Notes: generated by a model not told the origin, from the letters alone. DNA of 64,000 nt from Pseudomonas bananamidigenes (GCF_001679645.1 NZ_LRUN01000039.1:1-64000), one strand, 5' to 3'. Counted from the stretch's first letter, positions 1 through 9,163 are shown. Program-made: numbers and translations.

Positions 1-457
1 TAACCAAAAACGCTGGGCCCCTGCGTTCGGCACCTCGCTTTGGCTCGGTGTTCCTTCGTTCCGGGATTCATCCGGGGGCATCGCCTACGGTTTGCTTCGC
101 TGCACCTCCTCTCGATGCATGCGGCTGCGCCGCACGGTCGCTGCGCTCCCACCCCCGGATAAATCCCTCCACTCAGCCTTCCGATGGGGCCGGCAAGTCA
201 AAAGCGGTACTCGAGCTAACGCTCATCGTGTTGAGTGGTGGAAGCCAAAGCCAAAGCCAAAGCTAAAAGATCAAAGCCGGAGAGGAGTTGCATACGTTTT
301 AAAACCCGAGTTCACCTCGGTATTTCACGTCGGCGTACCTCCCCAAAACAACTCGGTCAGTCCCCTCTCCCTTTGGGAGAGGGTTAGGGTGAGGGGGGGG
401 CTGAGTCCGTACAAAGACGCGTCAAATCACCTCTCACCCATCGATTGAGTGGTAGCC
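1..457. repeat. Gene-free composite repeat region downstream of nagE
   Basis: I find no convincing gene here; the short open frames have no ribosome site and odd composition. Three repeat units are visible. A 16-bp inverted repeat with one mismatch lies at 63-78 and 152-167. A CCAAAG hexamer is repeated about three times near 241-265. A dyad 'cccctctccctttgggagag' extends into 'ggttagggtgaggg' at about 361-396. The last unit resembles a dispersed element I have seen between genes in pseudomonads. The region may end nagE transcripts, but no clean terminator with a T-run is seen. Confidence 0.55.
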
Positions 458-2173
458 CTAAACCTTCGCACTCACCTCACTCCGATTGACCAACCCCTCC
501 AGCGCCGCACTCAAACTCTGCGCCCGCTCACCCACCAGCAAGTGCCACACGCCACCCTCCAGCGCGCTCACGCCCAAACATCCAAGCTCTTTCAATCGGC
601 TTTCCGAGAGTGCCTTGCCATCGGCCAGTTGCAGGCGAATCCGGCTCATGGCGATGCAGTCCAGTTGCAGCACATTGTCGCTGCCACCCAAAGCGGTCAG
701 CCATTGCTGAGCAAGCGGCGCAGCGACTGCAACCGGTTCGCTGGTTTCGATGACGGCGACAGGAGCAGTCGCTGCAGCTCGGCCCAATGCGGGCATCGCC
801 AGTCGAATCTCATCGGCAATGCTGTCGGCCATCGGCCCGACGACCACTTGCAGACTGCCGCCCTTGCCCGGACGCACAACGGCCATGGCACCCAGTGCTT
901 TCAGATCGGCATCCGACGCTTTGTTGCGATCCACCATTTCCAGTCGCAGCCGCGTGGTACACGCGCCAACCGTCACCAGATTCTCTGCACCACCGAGGGC
1001 CTTGATGTACGCGCCGGCGCGTTCGTTTTCGGTCAGCACCGCTTTGTCGGCGGTGGCGACGTCCTCGCGCCCCGGTGTCTTCAGGTTGAAGCGACGGATA
1101 CAGAAGTCGAACACCGCGTAATAGATGACCGCATAGGCCAGGCCCACCGGAATCACCAGCCAGCCATTGGTGGACCTGCCCCAGCCGAGCACCATGTCGA
1201 TGAAGCCGCCGGAGAACGTGAAGCCCAGATGAATGTTCAGCGCGTTGGTGATCGCCATCGACAGGCCCGTCAGCAGCGCATGCACCAGATACAGCAGCGG
1301 AGCCAGGAACATGAAGGCGAATTCGATGGGTTCGGTAACGCCGGTCAGGAATGAAGTCAGGGCCATCGACAGGAAGATCCCGCCCATCACCTTGCGCCGT
1401 TCCGGCAGGGCGTTGCGGTACATTGCCAGGCACGCGGCGGGCAGGCCGAAGATCATCATCGGGAACATGCCGGTCATGAACTGGCCGCCCTTCGGGTCAC
1501 CGGCGAAGTACCGCGACAGGTCGCCGGTGACCAGCGCGCCGGTGGTCGGGTCGGTGAAGTTGCCGAACACGAACCACGCCATGTTGTTGAGGATATGGTG
1601 CAGGCCGGTGACGATCAGCAGGCGGTTGAACACGCCGAAGACGAAGGCGCCGAAGCTGCCGCTTTCCATCATCAGGCTGCCGAAGATGTTGATGCCGTGC
1701 TGGATCGGCGGCCAGATATAACCGAACAGTACGCCCAGGCCCACCGCCGCAAAACCGGTGACGATCGGCACGAAGCGTCGTCCGCCGAAGAAGGCGAGGT
1801 ATTCCGGCAGCTTGATGTCCTTGAAGCGGTTGTACAGCGCGCCGGCCATCAGGCCGCTGACGATCCCGGCGAGCATGCCCATGTTGATGCTGGCGTCGAG
1901 CACCTTGAGCGTGGAGATCATCACCAGGTAACCGATCACCCCGGCCAGGCCTGCGGTGCCGTTGTTGTCCCTGGCGAACCCCACCGCAATGCCGATGGCG
2001 AAGATCATCGCCAGGTTGGCGAAGATCACCTGGCCGGCATCGTGGATGATCGCGATGTTCAAGAGGTCGGTGTCACCCAGACGCAGCAGCAGACCGGCAA
2101 TCGGCAGGATCGCGATGGGCAGCATCAGCGCCCGGCCAAGACGTTGCAGACCTTCGATGAAGAGTTGGTACAT
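458..2173 (-). CDS. nagE: N-acetylglucosamine PTS permease, EIIC-EIIB(-EIIB')
   Basis: Imports N-acetylglucosamine and phosphorylates it at C6. The EIIC membrane domain covers about residues 1-360, with hydrophobic helices and a GVTEPIEF motif typical of glucose-family EIIC at 278-285. EIIB follows at about 385-460 with phospho-acceptor Cys405 in GACTTRLR. A second EIIB-like domain (about 485-565) aligns with the first, but Ala508 stands where the Cys should be, so it is probably not phosphorylated. The start is ATG at 2173 (MYQLFIEG); a longer frame has no supporting ribosome site. It is the last gene of the nag cluster, 23 bp after nagF, which supplies the EIIA that this protein lacks. Confidence 0.93.
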   Translation of the reverse strand: MYQLFIEGLQRLGRALMLPIAILPIAGLLLRLGDTDLLNIAIIHDAGQVIFANLAMIFAIGIAVGFARDNNGTAGLAGVIGYLVMISTLKVLDASINMGMLAGIVSGLMAGALYNRFKDIKLPEYLAFFGGRRFVPIVTGFAAVGLGVLFGYIWPPIQHGINIFGSLMMESGSFGAFVFGVFNRLLIVTGLHHILNNMAWFVFGNFTDPTTGALVTGDLSRYFAGDPKGGQFMTGMFPMMIFGLPAACLAMYRNALPERRKVMGGIFLSMALTSFLTGVTEPIEFAFMFLAPLLYLVHALLTGLSMAITNALNIHLGFTFSGGFIDMVLGWGRSTNGWLVIPVGLAYAVIYYAVFDFCIRRFNLKTPGREDVATADKAVLTENERAGAYIKALGGAENLVTVGACTTRLRLEMVDRNKASDADLKALGAMAVVRPGKGGSLQVVVGPMADSIADEIRLAMPALGRAAATAPVAVIETSEPVAVAAPLAQQWLTALGGSDNVLQLDCIAMSRIRLQLADGKALSESRLKELGCLGVSALEGGVWHLLVGERAQSLSAALEGLVNRSEVSAKV

Positions 2174-2196
2174 GGCGATTGTCCTTGTTGTTTTTG

Positions 2197-4710
2197 TCAG
2201 CGCAGAGGCCAATGTTGATGACAGGCGTGGCGCACCGCGGCGGCGCTGCTCAGCTTGAGCAGGTCACGGGCGAGGCGTTGGCATTCGGCTTCGTGCAACT
2301 GGCGCACGCGATCCTTGATTTCACCAATTTGTACCGGGCTCACCGACAGTTCGGTCACGCCCAGGCCGATCAACACCGGCGTTGCCAGCGGATCAGAGGC
2401 GAGGGCGCCGCATACGCCGACCCAGCGTTTATGCACCGCCGCACCTTCGCAGGTCATGGCGATCAGGCGCAGCAGCGCCGGGTGCAAGGCATCGACCCGA
2501 GCGGCAAGGCCGGCATGGTCGCGGTCCATGGCCAGGGTGTATTGCGACAGGTCATTGGTGCCGATGGACAGGAAGTCGGCGTGTTCGGCCAGTTGTTCGG
2601 CCTGAAGCGCGGCGGCCGGGACTTCGATCATCACACCGATTTCCGGACGCTGGCTGACACCCAGTTCCAGGCACAGCGCATCGACCCGCTGGCGGATGTG
2701 CAACAGTTCGTCGACTTCGGTGACCATCGGCAGCAGGATCCGGCAACGCTGCAGCGGGCTGACGTGCAGCAGGGCGCGCAGTTGCTGATCGAGGATTTCC
2801 GGGCGGGCCTGGGCCAGGCGGATACCGCGCAGACCCAGCACCGGGTTGGCTTCCACCGGCAGTGGCAGGTAATCGAGTTGTTTGTCGCCGCCGACGTCGA
2901 TGGTGCGGATGATCACCGATTTGTCGCCCATGGCATCGATCACGGCCTGGTAAGCGCTGCGTTGCTCTTCGACGTCCGGCGCGGTGTGGCGATCGACGAA
3001 CAGAAACTCGGTACGCAACAGGCCAACGCCATCGGCGCCGTTGGCGAACGCATCCGTCGCTTCATGGCTGGACGCCACATTGGCAACCACTTCGACGGCC
3101 ACGCCGTTGCGGGTTTCGGCCGGGAGATGGGCCTGGAGTTGCTGGGCTTCACGTCGTTGCTGACGGTCCAGTTGCGCTTGTCGGACGTCGGCCAGACGCT
3201 CGGCGTTCGGTGTCAGTTCGAGGTGACCGCCGTCAGCATCGAGAACCACGGACTGGCCTTGGGCCTGATCGAGCAACGCCGAGCCCAGGGCGACCAGGCA
3301 CGGCAGGCCTTTGCCCCGGGCCAGGATCGCCACGTGGGACGTCGCGCCCCCTTCGGCCATGCACAAGCCGGCGACACCTTGCGCACTCAGTTGCAGCAGG
3401 TCCGAAGGCGTCAGTTCGTGGGCGGCGACGATGGCACCGGGCGGCACTTCGTAATGCCAGGCTTCGCCGAGCAGCGCGCGCAGCACTCGTTGTTTCAAGT
3501 CGCGCAGGTCATTGGCACGTTCGGCCAGCAGCGGGCTGCCAGTGCTTTGCAGCACTTCGCATTGCGTATCGATGGACAGGCTCCAGGCGTGGGTCGCCGC
3601 GGTGCCGGTGGCAATCGATTGTTGCGCGGCGTCGAGCAGGGCCGGGTCTTCCAGCAATGCCAGATGCGCGGCAAAGATCGCTTCCTCGTCAGCGTTACGC
3701 TGCTTTTTCGCCTGGGCGAGGGTGCCGTCGATTTCACTGCGAACGTGATTCAGCGCCCTGTCGAGAATCTGCAATTGTTGCTCGGGCTGATGATTGCCGG
3801 AGTCCGCCGGCAGGCTGATGGCATTCAAGCGAAACAGCGGCCCGCCCACCAGACCCGGTGCGGCGCAAACACCATGCAACACGCCGGCCTCGGCCGGGCG
3901 ATTGCACGGCGCGGCAGCAACCGGTGCAGCGGCGTGATGATCCTCCGGCAGGGCTGTGGCCAGTGCAGTGAGCAAGGCTTGCAACGCCGCTTGCGCGTCG
4001 GAACCCTGGCAACTGACTTGCACTTCGTCCTGTTCGCCAATCGCCAGGCCCATCAAACCGATGAGGCTGTTGCACGGCGCCGATTTGCCGGCGAAATGCA
4101 GCTGCGACTGACTCTTGAAACCTTGCGCCGTCTGGCGAATCAACGCCGCCGGACGCGCATGCAGACCGCCACGGTGGGCGACCCGCACGTGACCGTGAAC
4201 TTCCGGGCCGCCGGATTCTTCCGCATTCGCCGCGGTGCTGTGACGGGCGACGATGTGCAGCAGCGGCTCACCGGTTTTTACCGTTTTCAGGGTGATGGGC
4301 CGCGCCTGGAAATCCTGGCTGTTGGTCAGGATCAGCAGACTGATCAGACTTTTGCATCGGCGACCGACCTTGTCCAGGTCATAGCGCACCAGCGGCTGGC
4401 CACTGCTGACCCGCGTGCCTTCCTTGACCAGCATCGAGAAGCCTTCGCCCTGCAACTCGACGGTGTCGAGCCCCAGATGCAGGAGGATTTCCGCGCCGTT
4501 GTCGGCACGCACGGTCAGCGCGTGACCGGTGCGGGCGACGTGAATCACCACGCCGGCGCAAGGTGAATACAAGGTGTCGTTCAACGGATCGATGGCAATG
4601 CCGTCGCCCATTGCGCCACTGGCGAACACGGCATCCGGAACTTTGGCGAGCGTGAGCACCGGGCCGCTGAGCGGGGCGCTTAAAGTCAGCTCTTTATTGT
4701 TGTTGTGCAT
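2197..4710 (-). CDS. nagF: Multiphosphoryl transfer protein EIIA-HPr-EI (GlcNAc PTS)
   Basis: A three-domain fusion that carries phosphate from PEP to NagE. The EIIA-Glc domain spans about 1-150 with His78 in LLHLGLDTVEL. HPr spans about 172-260 with His184 in GGLHARPAAL. Enzyme I spans about 275-837 with the phospho-His459 in GGATSHVAILARGKG and the PEP-binding C-terminal barrel. All three phosphorylation histidines are present, so the relay should be complete apart from the EIIB/EIIC supplied by nagE. It has no own promoter visible and sits 35 bp after nagB. The ptsP/FruB-like proteins share the EI part, but EIIA-Glc type plus nag neighbours points to GlcNAc. Confidence 0.93.
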   Translation of the reverse strand: MHNNNKELTLSAPLSGPVLTLAKVPDAVFASGAMGDGIAIDPLNDTLYSPCAGVVIHVARTGHALTVRADNGAEILLHLGLDTVELQGEGFSMLVKEGTRVSSGQPLVRYDLDKVGRRCKSLISLLILTNSQDFQARPITLKTVKTGEPLLHIVARHSTAANAEESGGPEVHGHVRVAHRGGLHARPAALIRQTAQGFKSQSQLHFAGKSAPCNSLIGLMGLAIGEQDEVQVSCQGSDAQAALQALLTALATALPEDHHAAAPVAAAPCNRPAEAGVLHGVCAAPGLVGGPLFRLNAISLPADSGNHQPEQQLQILDRALNHVRSEIDGTLAQAKKQRNADEEAIFAAHLALLEDPALLDAAQQSIATGTAATHAWSLSIDTQCEVLQSTGSPLLAERANDLRDLKQRVLRALLGEAWHYEVPPGAIVAAHELTPSDLLQLSAQGVAGLCMAEGGATSHVAILARGKGLPCLVALGSALLDQAQGQSVVLDADGGHLELTPNAERLADVRQAQLDRQQRREAQQLQAHLPAETRNGVAVEVVANVASSHEATDAFANGADGVGLLRTEFLFVDRHTAPDVEEQRSAYQAVIDAMGDKSVIIRTIDVGGDKQLDYLPLPVEANPVLGLRGIRLAQARPEILDQQLRALLHVSPLQRCRILLPMVTEVDELLHIRQRVDALCLELGVSQRPEIGVMIEVPAAALQAEQLAEHADFLSIGTNDLSQYTLAMDRDHAGLAARVDALHPALLRLIAMTCEGAAVHKRWVGVCGALASDPLATPVLIGLGVTELSVSPVQIGEIKDRVRQLHEAECQRLARDLLKLSSAAAVRHACHQHWPLR

Positions 4711-4745
4711 GGCTCGGTCTCATCAGGAAAACGTTCGGTTCGGAC

Positions 4746-5768
4746 TCAGTGCGTACGAGTGACTTTGCTCAGGTGGCGCGGCTGATCCGGGTCCATGCCG
4801 CGGGCCACGGCCAGGTGGGCGGCCATCACGTAGAAACTCTGGATCGCCAGGATCGGATCGAGCGCCGGGTGTTCGGCACGGCTCAGGGTCAGGTCGCGTT
4901 CGAGCACGTCATCCGGTGCGGCCAGCAGCACGCGGGCACCGCGCTGGCGCATTTCCGCCGCCAGGCTCAGCAGGCCGGCCTGCTCGGCGCCGCGCGGGGC
5001 GAAGACCAGCAAAGGGTAGTTTTCGTCGATCAGCGCCATCGGGCCGTGACGCACTTCGGCACTGCTGAAGGCTTCGGCCTGGATCGCCGAGGTTTCCTTG
5101 AATTTCAGCGCGGCTTCCTGAGCGATGGCGAAACCGGCGCCACGGCCGATCACCATCAAGCGTTCGCAACCGCGCAGGGCGTCGATGGCCGCGTTCCAGT
5201 CCTGTTGCGCTGCTTCGCGCAAGCCTTCCGGGAGAGCGTCATGTGCCTCGAGCAGTTCGCTGTCTTCCTTCCAGTGCGCGATCAGGCGGGCGCTGGCGCT
5301 GAGGGTGGCGATGAAGCTTTTGGTCGCGGCGACACTGCTTTCGGTGCCGGCCAGCAGCGGCAGGCTGAATTCGCACGCGGCCTCCAGCGGCGAATCAGAG
5401 GCGTTGACCATCGACACGCTCAGGGCACCACGTTTGCGCAGCAGACGCAGGCTGTTGACCAGATCCGGGCTCTGGCCCGACTGGGAAAACGCGAACGCGA
5501 CCTGACCGCTGACCTTCAACGGCGCTTGCTGCATGGTCACCACCGACATCGGCAGCGAGGCCACCGGGATGCCCAGTTGCTGCATGGTCAGGTAGGCGAA
5601 GTAGCTCGCTGCATGGTCGGAACTGCCACGGGCGACGGTCATCGCCACTTGTGGCGGCTGGCGGCGCAGGCGACCGGCGATCTCGATCATCGAAGCATCG
5701 AGCTGTTGCAGTTGGGCTTGCACGGCCTCGGACGAGGACAGCGCCTCCTCAAGCATTTTTGAAGTCAA
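4746..5768 (-). CDS. nagB: SIS-domain glucosamine-6-phosphate deaminase (NagB-II type)
   Basis: A 340-residue protein with two SIS sugar-phosphate isomerase domains, like the C-terminal half of GlmS but without the glutaminase domain. The sugar-phosphate binding segments are around ARGSSDHAASY (about 46-56) and SQSGQSPDLV. From its place between nagA and nagF I infer conversion of glucosamine-6-phosphate to fructose-6-phosphate plus ammonia. Start choice: TTG at 5768 has AAGGAG six bases upstream, whereas the in-frame ATG at 5756 does not have a well-placed ribosome site. Both starts overlap the 3' end of nagA, so translation is likely coupled. Confidence 0.88.
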   Translation of the reverse strand: MTSKMLEEALSSSEAVQAQLQQLDASMIEIAGRLRRQPPQVAMTVARGSSDHAASYFAYLTMQQLGIPVASLPMSVVTMQQAPLKVSGQVAFAFSQSGQSPDLVNSLRLLRKRGALSVSMVNASDSPLEAACEFSLPLLAGTESSVAATKSFIATLSASARLIAHWKEDSELLEAHDALPEGLREAAQQDWNAAIDALRGCERLMVIGRGAGFAIAQEAALKFKETSAIQAEAFSSAEVRHGPMALIDENYPLLVFAPRGAEQAGLLSLAAEMRQRGARVLLAAPDDVLERDLTLSRAEHPALDPILAIQSFYVMAAHLAVARGMDPDQPRHLSKVTRTH

Positions 5769-6855
5769 TGTCTTCTCCTTCGACCATGACGGCGGTCAGT
5801 GTGAGTGAGCGATCCAGCCGCACGCAGTCGGCCCGGGCGCCGGGTTGCAGGCGCCCGCGTTCGGTGATGCCGAGGTAGTCGGCGGGGAATTGCGAAAGAC
5901 GTTGCGAGGCCTCGGCGAGCGGCAGACCGATCTTCACCAGATTGCGCAGGGCCTGATCCATGGTCAGGGTGCTGCCGGCCAGCGTGCCGTCCGGCAGGCG
6001 CACGCCGCCCAGGCATTTGGTGACCGTGTGGCTGCCAAGCTTGTACTCACCGTCGGGCATGCCGGCAGCGGCGGTCGAATCGGTGACGCAGTACAGGCAC
6101 GGGATCGAACGCAGGGCGACGCGGATCGCGCCGGGATGCACGTGCAGCAAGTCCGGAATCAGCTCGGCGAATCTGGCGTGGGCCAGCGCCGCGCCGACGA
6201 TGCCCGGTTCGCGGTGATGCAGCGGGCTCATGGCGTTGTACAAATGGGTGAAACTGGTGGCGCCGGCCTCGAGGGCGGCGACACCTTCCTCGTAACTGCC
6301 GAGGGTGTGACCGATCTGCATGCGAATGCCACGACGGCTCAGTTCACGAATCAAGTCGTCATGGCCGGAGATTTCCGGGGCGATGGTGATTACCCGGATC
6401 GGCGCCAGCGCCAGATACGCTTCGACTTCAGCCATCAACGCGGTGTGGGCGAAATTCGGCTGTGCGCCAAGTTTTCCGGGATTGATGTACGGGCCTTCGA
6501 GGTGAACGCCGAGAACCCGGGCGCAGCCCTTCGGGCGCTGTTCGCAGAATTCGCCGACATCCTTGAGCACGCTGGCGATCTCGGCACTCGGCGCGGTCAT
6601 GGTGGTGGCCAGCAGCGAGGTGGTGCCAAAACGCACATGGGTTCGGGTGATGGTTTCGAAAGCGCCGGCACCTTCCATGATGTCTTTGCCGCCACCGCCA
6701 TGGACGTGCAGGTCGATAAACCCCGGCAGCAGATAAGGCAGGTCGTTGTCCGCCGGATCACAGGGCACGCCTTCGATGGACACGACTCTGCCGTGTTCGT
6801 GGATCAGCCGGCCGCGAATCCAGCCGTCAGCGGTGAGGATGTTGTCTTCGGACAT
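5749..6855 (-). CDS. nagA: N-acetylglucosamine-6-phosphate deacetylase
   Basis: Removes acetate from GlcNAc-6-phosphate, the first cytoplasmic step of the pathway. It is an amidohydrolase-fold enzyme of 368 residues, the usual length. Visible motifs are GFIDLHVHGGGGKD near residue 46 (metal-binding HxH), LEGPYINPGKLGAQ (about 120-133), the THLYNAMSPLHHREPG block (about 203-218) and VTDSTAAAGMPDGEYKLG with a catalytic Asp. Start ATG has AGAGAAG upstream. Its 3' end overlaps nagB by 20 bases, and nagR ends 30 bases before it, so the nag genes appear to be one transcript. Confidence 0.96.
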   Translation of the reverse strand: MSEDNILTADGWIRGRLIHEHGRVVSIEGVPCDPADNDLPYLLPGFIDLHVHGGGGKDIMEGAGAFETITRTHVRFGTTSLLATTMTAPSAEIASVLKDVGEFCEQRPKGCARVLGVHLEGPYINPGKLGAQPNFAHTALMAEVEAYLALAPIRVITIAPEISGHDDLIRELSRRGIRMQIGHTLGSYEEGVAALEAGATSFTHLYNAMSPLHHREPGIVGAALAHARFAELIPDLLHVHPGAIRVALRSIPCLYCVTDSTAAAGMPDGEYKLGSHTVTKCLGGVRLPDGTLAGSTLTMDQALRNLVKIGLPLAEASQRLSQFPADYLGITERGRLQPGARADCVRLDRSLTLTAVMVEGEDIDFKNA

Positions 6856-6885
6856 TTCGCTTCTCTCGTTTGGCCTGGCTGCCGG

Positions 6886-7617
6886 TCAGCGGCGCAGCTC
6901 TGCAACAAAGTCGTAATAGTCGTTGCGGCAATAGGTGTCGGTGACTTCGATCGGCGTGTTGTCTTCCAGATAGCCGACCCGGGTCATCAGCAGCATCGCG
7001 GTGCCGGGAGCGATGCCGACCAGGGCAGCGAATTCGTCCGACGCATTGATGGCCTGAATGTGCTGCAGGGCGCGGACGACCGGTTTGCCGATGCTGTCGA
7101 GGTGTTCGTAGAGCGAGTCGCCCACCACTTGGGGCCTGGGCATGATCGAGGCGGGCAGGGTGCTCATTTCGATGGCCATCACGGTGTCGTCGGCCTTGCG
7201 CAGGCGTTTCATGCGCGCCACCTTGTCGTTCGGCGACAGGCCCAGGCGGATCAGTTCTTCGTGGGTCGGCAGGGTGATTTCCCGCTCGAGCCATTGCGAG
7301 CCGGGTACGAAGCCCTTGAGACGCAGCATTTCACTGAATCCCGACAGGCGTGACAGCGGTTGTTCAAGGCGTGGGGTGATGAACGTGCCGGAGCCTTGCA
7401 GGCGGCGAATCAGACCCTGGTCGAGGAGGACTTCCAGCGCTTTGCGGGCGGTGACGCGGGAAATGCCCAATTGCTCGCTGAGGTGGCGTTCGGACGGCAT
7501 CGCCTGCTCGGCTTTCCACTGCCCTGCATGGATCGCCGATTCCAGATTACGTGCCAGTTGCAGGTACAGCGGCGTAGGCTGAGAGTCGTCCGGGCGTAGG
7601 GAATGGAGGTCGTTCAT
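6886..7617 (-). CDS. nagR: GntR/HutC-family regulator of the nag genes
   Basis: A 243-residue regulator with an N-terminal winged helix (about residues 10-75; motif LSEQLGISRVTARKALEVL) and a C-terminal UTRA effector domain (about 90-235), the HutC arrangement used for sugar-phosphate sensing. I infer that GlcNAc-6-P or glucosamine-6-P releases it from DNA; this is known for related DasR/NagR proteins, not shown here. I chose ATG at 7617 (MNDLHSLR) because the longer in-frame start lies inside the operator-like repeats just upstream. It is first in the nag transcript, so it probably controls its own synthesis. Confidence 0.85.
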   Translation of the reverse strand: MNDLHSLRPDDSQPTPLYLQLARNLESAIHAGQWKAEQAMPSERHLSEQLGISRVTARKALEVLLDQGLIRRLQGSGTFITPRLEQPLSRLSGFSEMLRLKGFVPGSQWLEREITLPTHEELIRLGLSPNDKVARMKRLRKADDTVMAIEMSTLPASIMPRPQVVGDSLYEHLDSIGKPVVRALQHIQAINASDEFAALVGIAPGTAMLLMTRVGYLEDNTPIEVTDTYCRNDYYDFVAELRR

Positions 7618-7675
7618 GTAGGCGATTTCCGGCGAGAGTATAGGATTGTTGTGGCTCGCTTCTCGGGCGGAAATT

Positions 7676-7765
7676 AATACCACTTCAATACCATGTCAAC
7701 GCAGTGGATTGGCCGTAAGCCCCATGAAATCGAGGGTTCAGGGCAGGGTATTTTCAAGTGGTATT
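7676..7765. promoter_or_regulatory. Putative NagR operator: repeated AATACCA / TGGTATT
   Basis: Two direct AATACCA copies (7676-7682 and 7687-7693) are spaced 11 bp apart, one helical turn, just upstream of nagR. The complementary word TGGTATT recurs at 7759-7765, with a weaker GGTATT at 7747-7752. GntR/HutC regulators bind short repeats like this near their own promoters, so these are good candidates for NagR binding. Assignment is inference from position and repetition. Confidence 0.5.
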
Positions 7766-7780
7766 AGTGGTGGGCTGTAA

Positions 7781-7870
7781 AAAGCAAAAGATCGCGGTCT
7801 GCGCCAGTACCGGCAAATCAGAGTGGTATCACTCCTGCCGGTGCTGCCGAAAACGGCGATCTCTTGAATT
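7781..7870 (-). terminator. Long nested hairpin after the L,D-transpeptidase gene
   Basis: Read on the minus strand, AGATCGC pairs with GCGATCT at the base and ACCGGCA with TGCCGGT inside, followed by TTTTGCTTTTT. This is a plausible intrinsic terminator for the gene ending at 7900. The GATCGC...GCGATC core is also reminiscent of a dispersed pseudomonad intergenic repeat. Confidence 0.5.
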
Positions 7871-7899
7871 ATTTTTTGAGGGCGACCAGTGGTCGGGCG

Positions 7900-8415
7900 T
7901 TACGGGCGGATCTCGATCATCGTACCGTCCGGCACCAGGCCCCAGACTTCGCGCATGTCCATGTTGCGCATGGCAATGCAGCCGTCGGTCCAGTCCAGGG
8001 TATGGAACAGGTCTTCTGGGGTTTCTTCCGTGTCCGGCGTGCCGTGAATCATGATCATCCCGCCAGGCTCGACGCCTTCACGCCGGGCGCGCGCCGAATC
8101 GCTGATGTTCGGGTAGGAGATGTGCATGGCCAGATTGAATTTTTCGCTGACCTTGCGCCAGTCGATCCAATAGAGCCCTTCAGGTGTGCGTTTGTCGCCT
8201 TCGATCAGCTTGGGGCCCTTCTTCGCGCCTTTGCCCAGAGAAATGCGATAGGTCTTGATGGGCTTGCCGTTGGCGATCAATTGCAGTTGATGAGCGGATT
8301 TGAGCACCAGGATTTTTTCGATCATCGGGGTGTTCGAAGGCGTCACGGTGGTCACGAATGACGCTTGGGAAACAGTGACGAACGACAGACAGAACAGGGC
8401 AAGCAACCAGCGCAT
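7900..8415 (-). CDS. L,D-transpeptidase (YkuD domain), exported
   Basis: A 171-residue periplasmic enzyme expected to form or exchange peptidoglycan 3-3 cross-links or attach proteins to the wall. The first 19 residues form a signal peptide (RWLLALFCLSFVTVSQA). The YkuD domain runs from about residue 34 to the end; the catalytic set is visible as His124 in MIHGTP and Cys146 in TDGCIAMRN with Arg150. It is short and has no LysM or other wall-binding domain. It stands alone, converging with no operon partner; a hairpin follows it. Substrate specificity cannot be read from sequence. Confidence 0.9.
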   Translation of the reverse strand: MRWLLALFCLSFVTVSQASFVTTVTPSNTPMIEKILVLKSAHQLQLIANGKPIKTYRISLGKGAKKGPKLIEGDKRTPEGLYWIDWRKVSEKFNLAMHISYPNISDSARARREGVEPGGMIMIHGTPDTEETPEDLFHTLDWTDGCIAMRNMDMREVWGLVPDGTMIEIRP

Positions 8416-8464
8416 TGAAACAATTCCCCAGGAAGTGACGCAGATACTTTATTTATAGGTGTTT

Positions 8465-9016
8465 TCAGGTGATGGCAGGCTGGGCCAGAGGTGGAATCGA
8501 CTCGGAGCGAACCGGGTAGAGCTCGGCACGGCGGTCAGCGAAGAAGCATTCTAAGGTACGTCCCACGGTGCGGAAAGCCAGCTCGTCCCACGGAATGTCG
8601 GCTTCGTCGAACAGCTGCACCTCGATGCTCTCGGGGCCGGCGGCAAAGTCCAGATCTGCAAGCTCGGCGCGGAAGAATACATGCACCTGACTGATGTGTG
8701 GCACGTCGATCAGGGTGTAGATGCTCAGGTTGCGTACCCGGGCGCAGGCTTCCTCGGCGGTTTCGCGGATCGCGGCCTGTTCGATGGTTTCACCGTTCTC
8801 CATGAAGCCGGCGGGCAGTGTCCAGTAACCGAGGCGCGGTTCGATGGCGCGGCGGCAGAGCAGAACCTTGCTACCCCAGGTCGCCACACACCCGGCCACA
8901 ATGTTGGGGTTCTGATAGTGAATGGTCTGACAGCTGTCGCAGACAAATCGCAGCCGCGAATCGCCATCGGGAATGCGCTGGGTCACCGGGTTGCCGCACT
9001 GGCTGCAAAATTTCAT
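8465..9016 (-). CDS. NUDIX hydrolase with N-terminal zinc ribbon
   Basis: A 183-residue NUDIX protein. Cys4, Cys7, Cys26 and Cys29 form a zinc ribbon like that of NudC. The NUDIX box begins at Gly70 and shows Glu76 and RETAEE (84-89), the metal-binding glutamates; the usual Gly at the end of the box is Cys91. Start is ATG at 9016 with AGGAA upstream; upstream in-frame extension looks non-coding. It probably hydrolyses a nucleoside diphosphate-linked substrate such as an ADP-ribose or NAD-type compound, but the substrate cannot be named. It is divergent from a second NUDIX gene, sharing a 147-bp spacer. Confidence 0.88.
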   Translation of the reverse strand: MKFCSQCGNPVTQRIPDGDSRLRFVCDSCQTIHYQNPNIVAGCVATWGSKVLLCRRAIEPRLGYWTLPAGFMENGETIEQAAIRETAEEACARVRNLSIYTLIDVPHISQVHVFFRAELADLDFAAGPESIEVQLFDEADIPWDELAFRTVGRTLECFFADRRAELYPVRSESIPPLAQPAIT

Positions 9017-9163
9017 GCTGGGGTTCCTGAATGCTGCGCCTATCTTGGCGCGCAGAGGTGGCTGTCGGCAAGTTGTCGTTTCGCGACATGACGCCTGTCC
9101 GGGGCTTGGGCGGTCGCCATGATTGGTGCATGATGCAGGGCAAGGCACAGATCGAGAACACTT

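Noticed and set aside
2179..4566. Plus-strand 795-codon open frame opposite nagF
   Set aside because: It is a mirror of the very GC-rich nagF coding frame, with no ribosome site or known domain.
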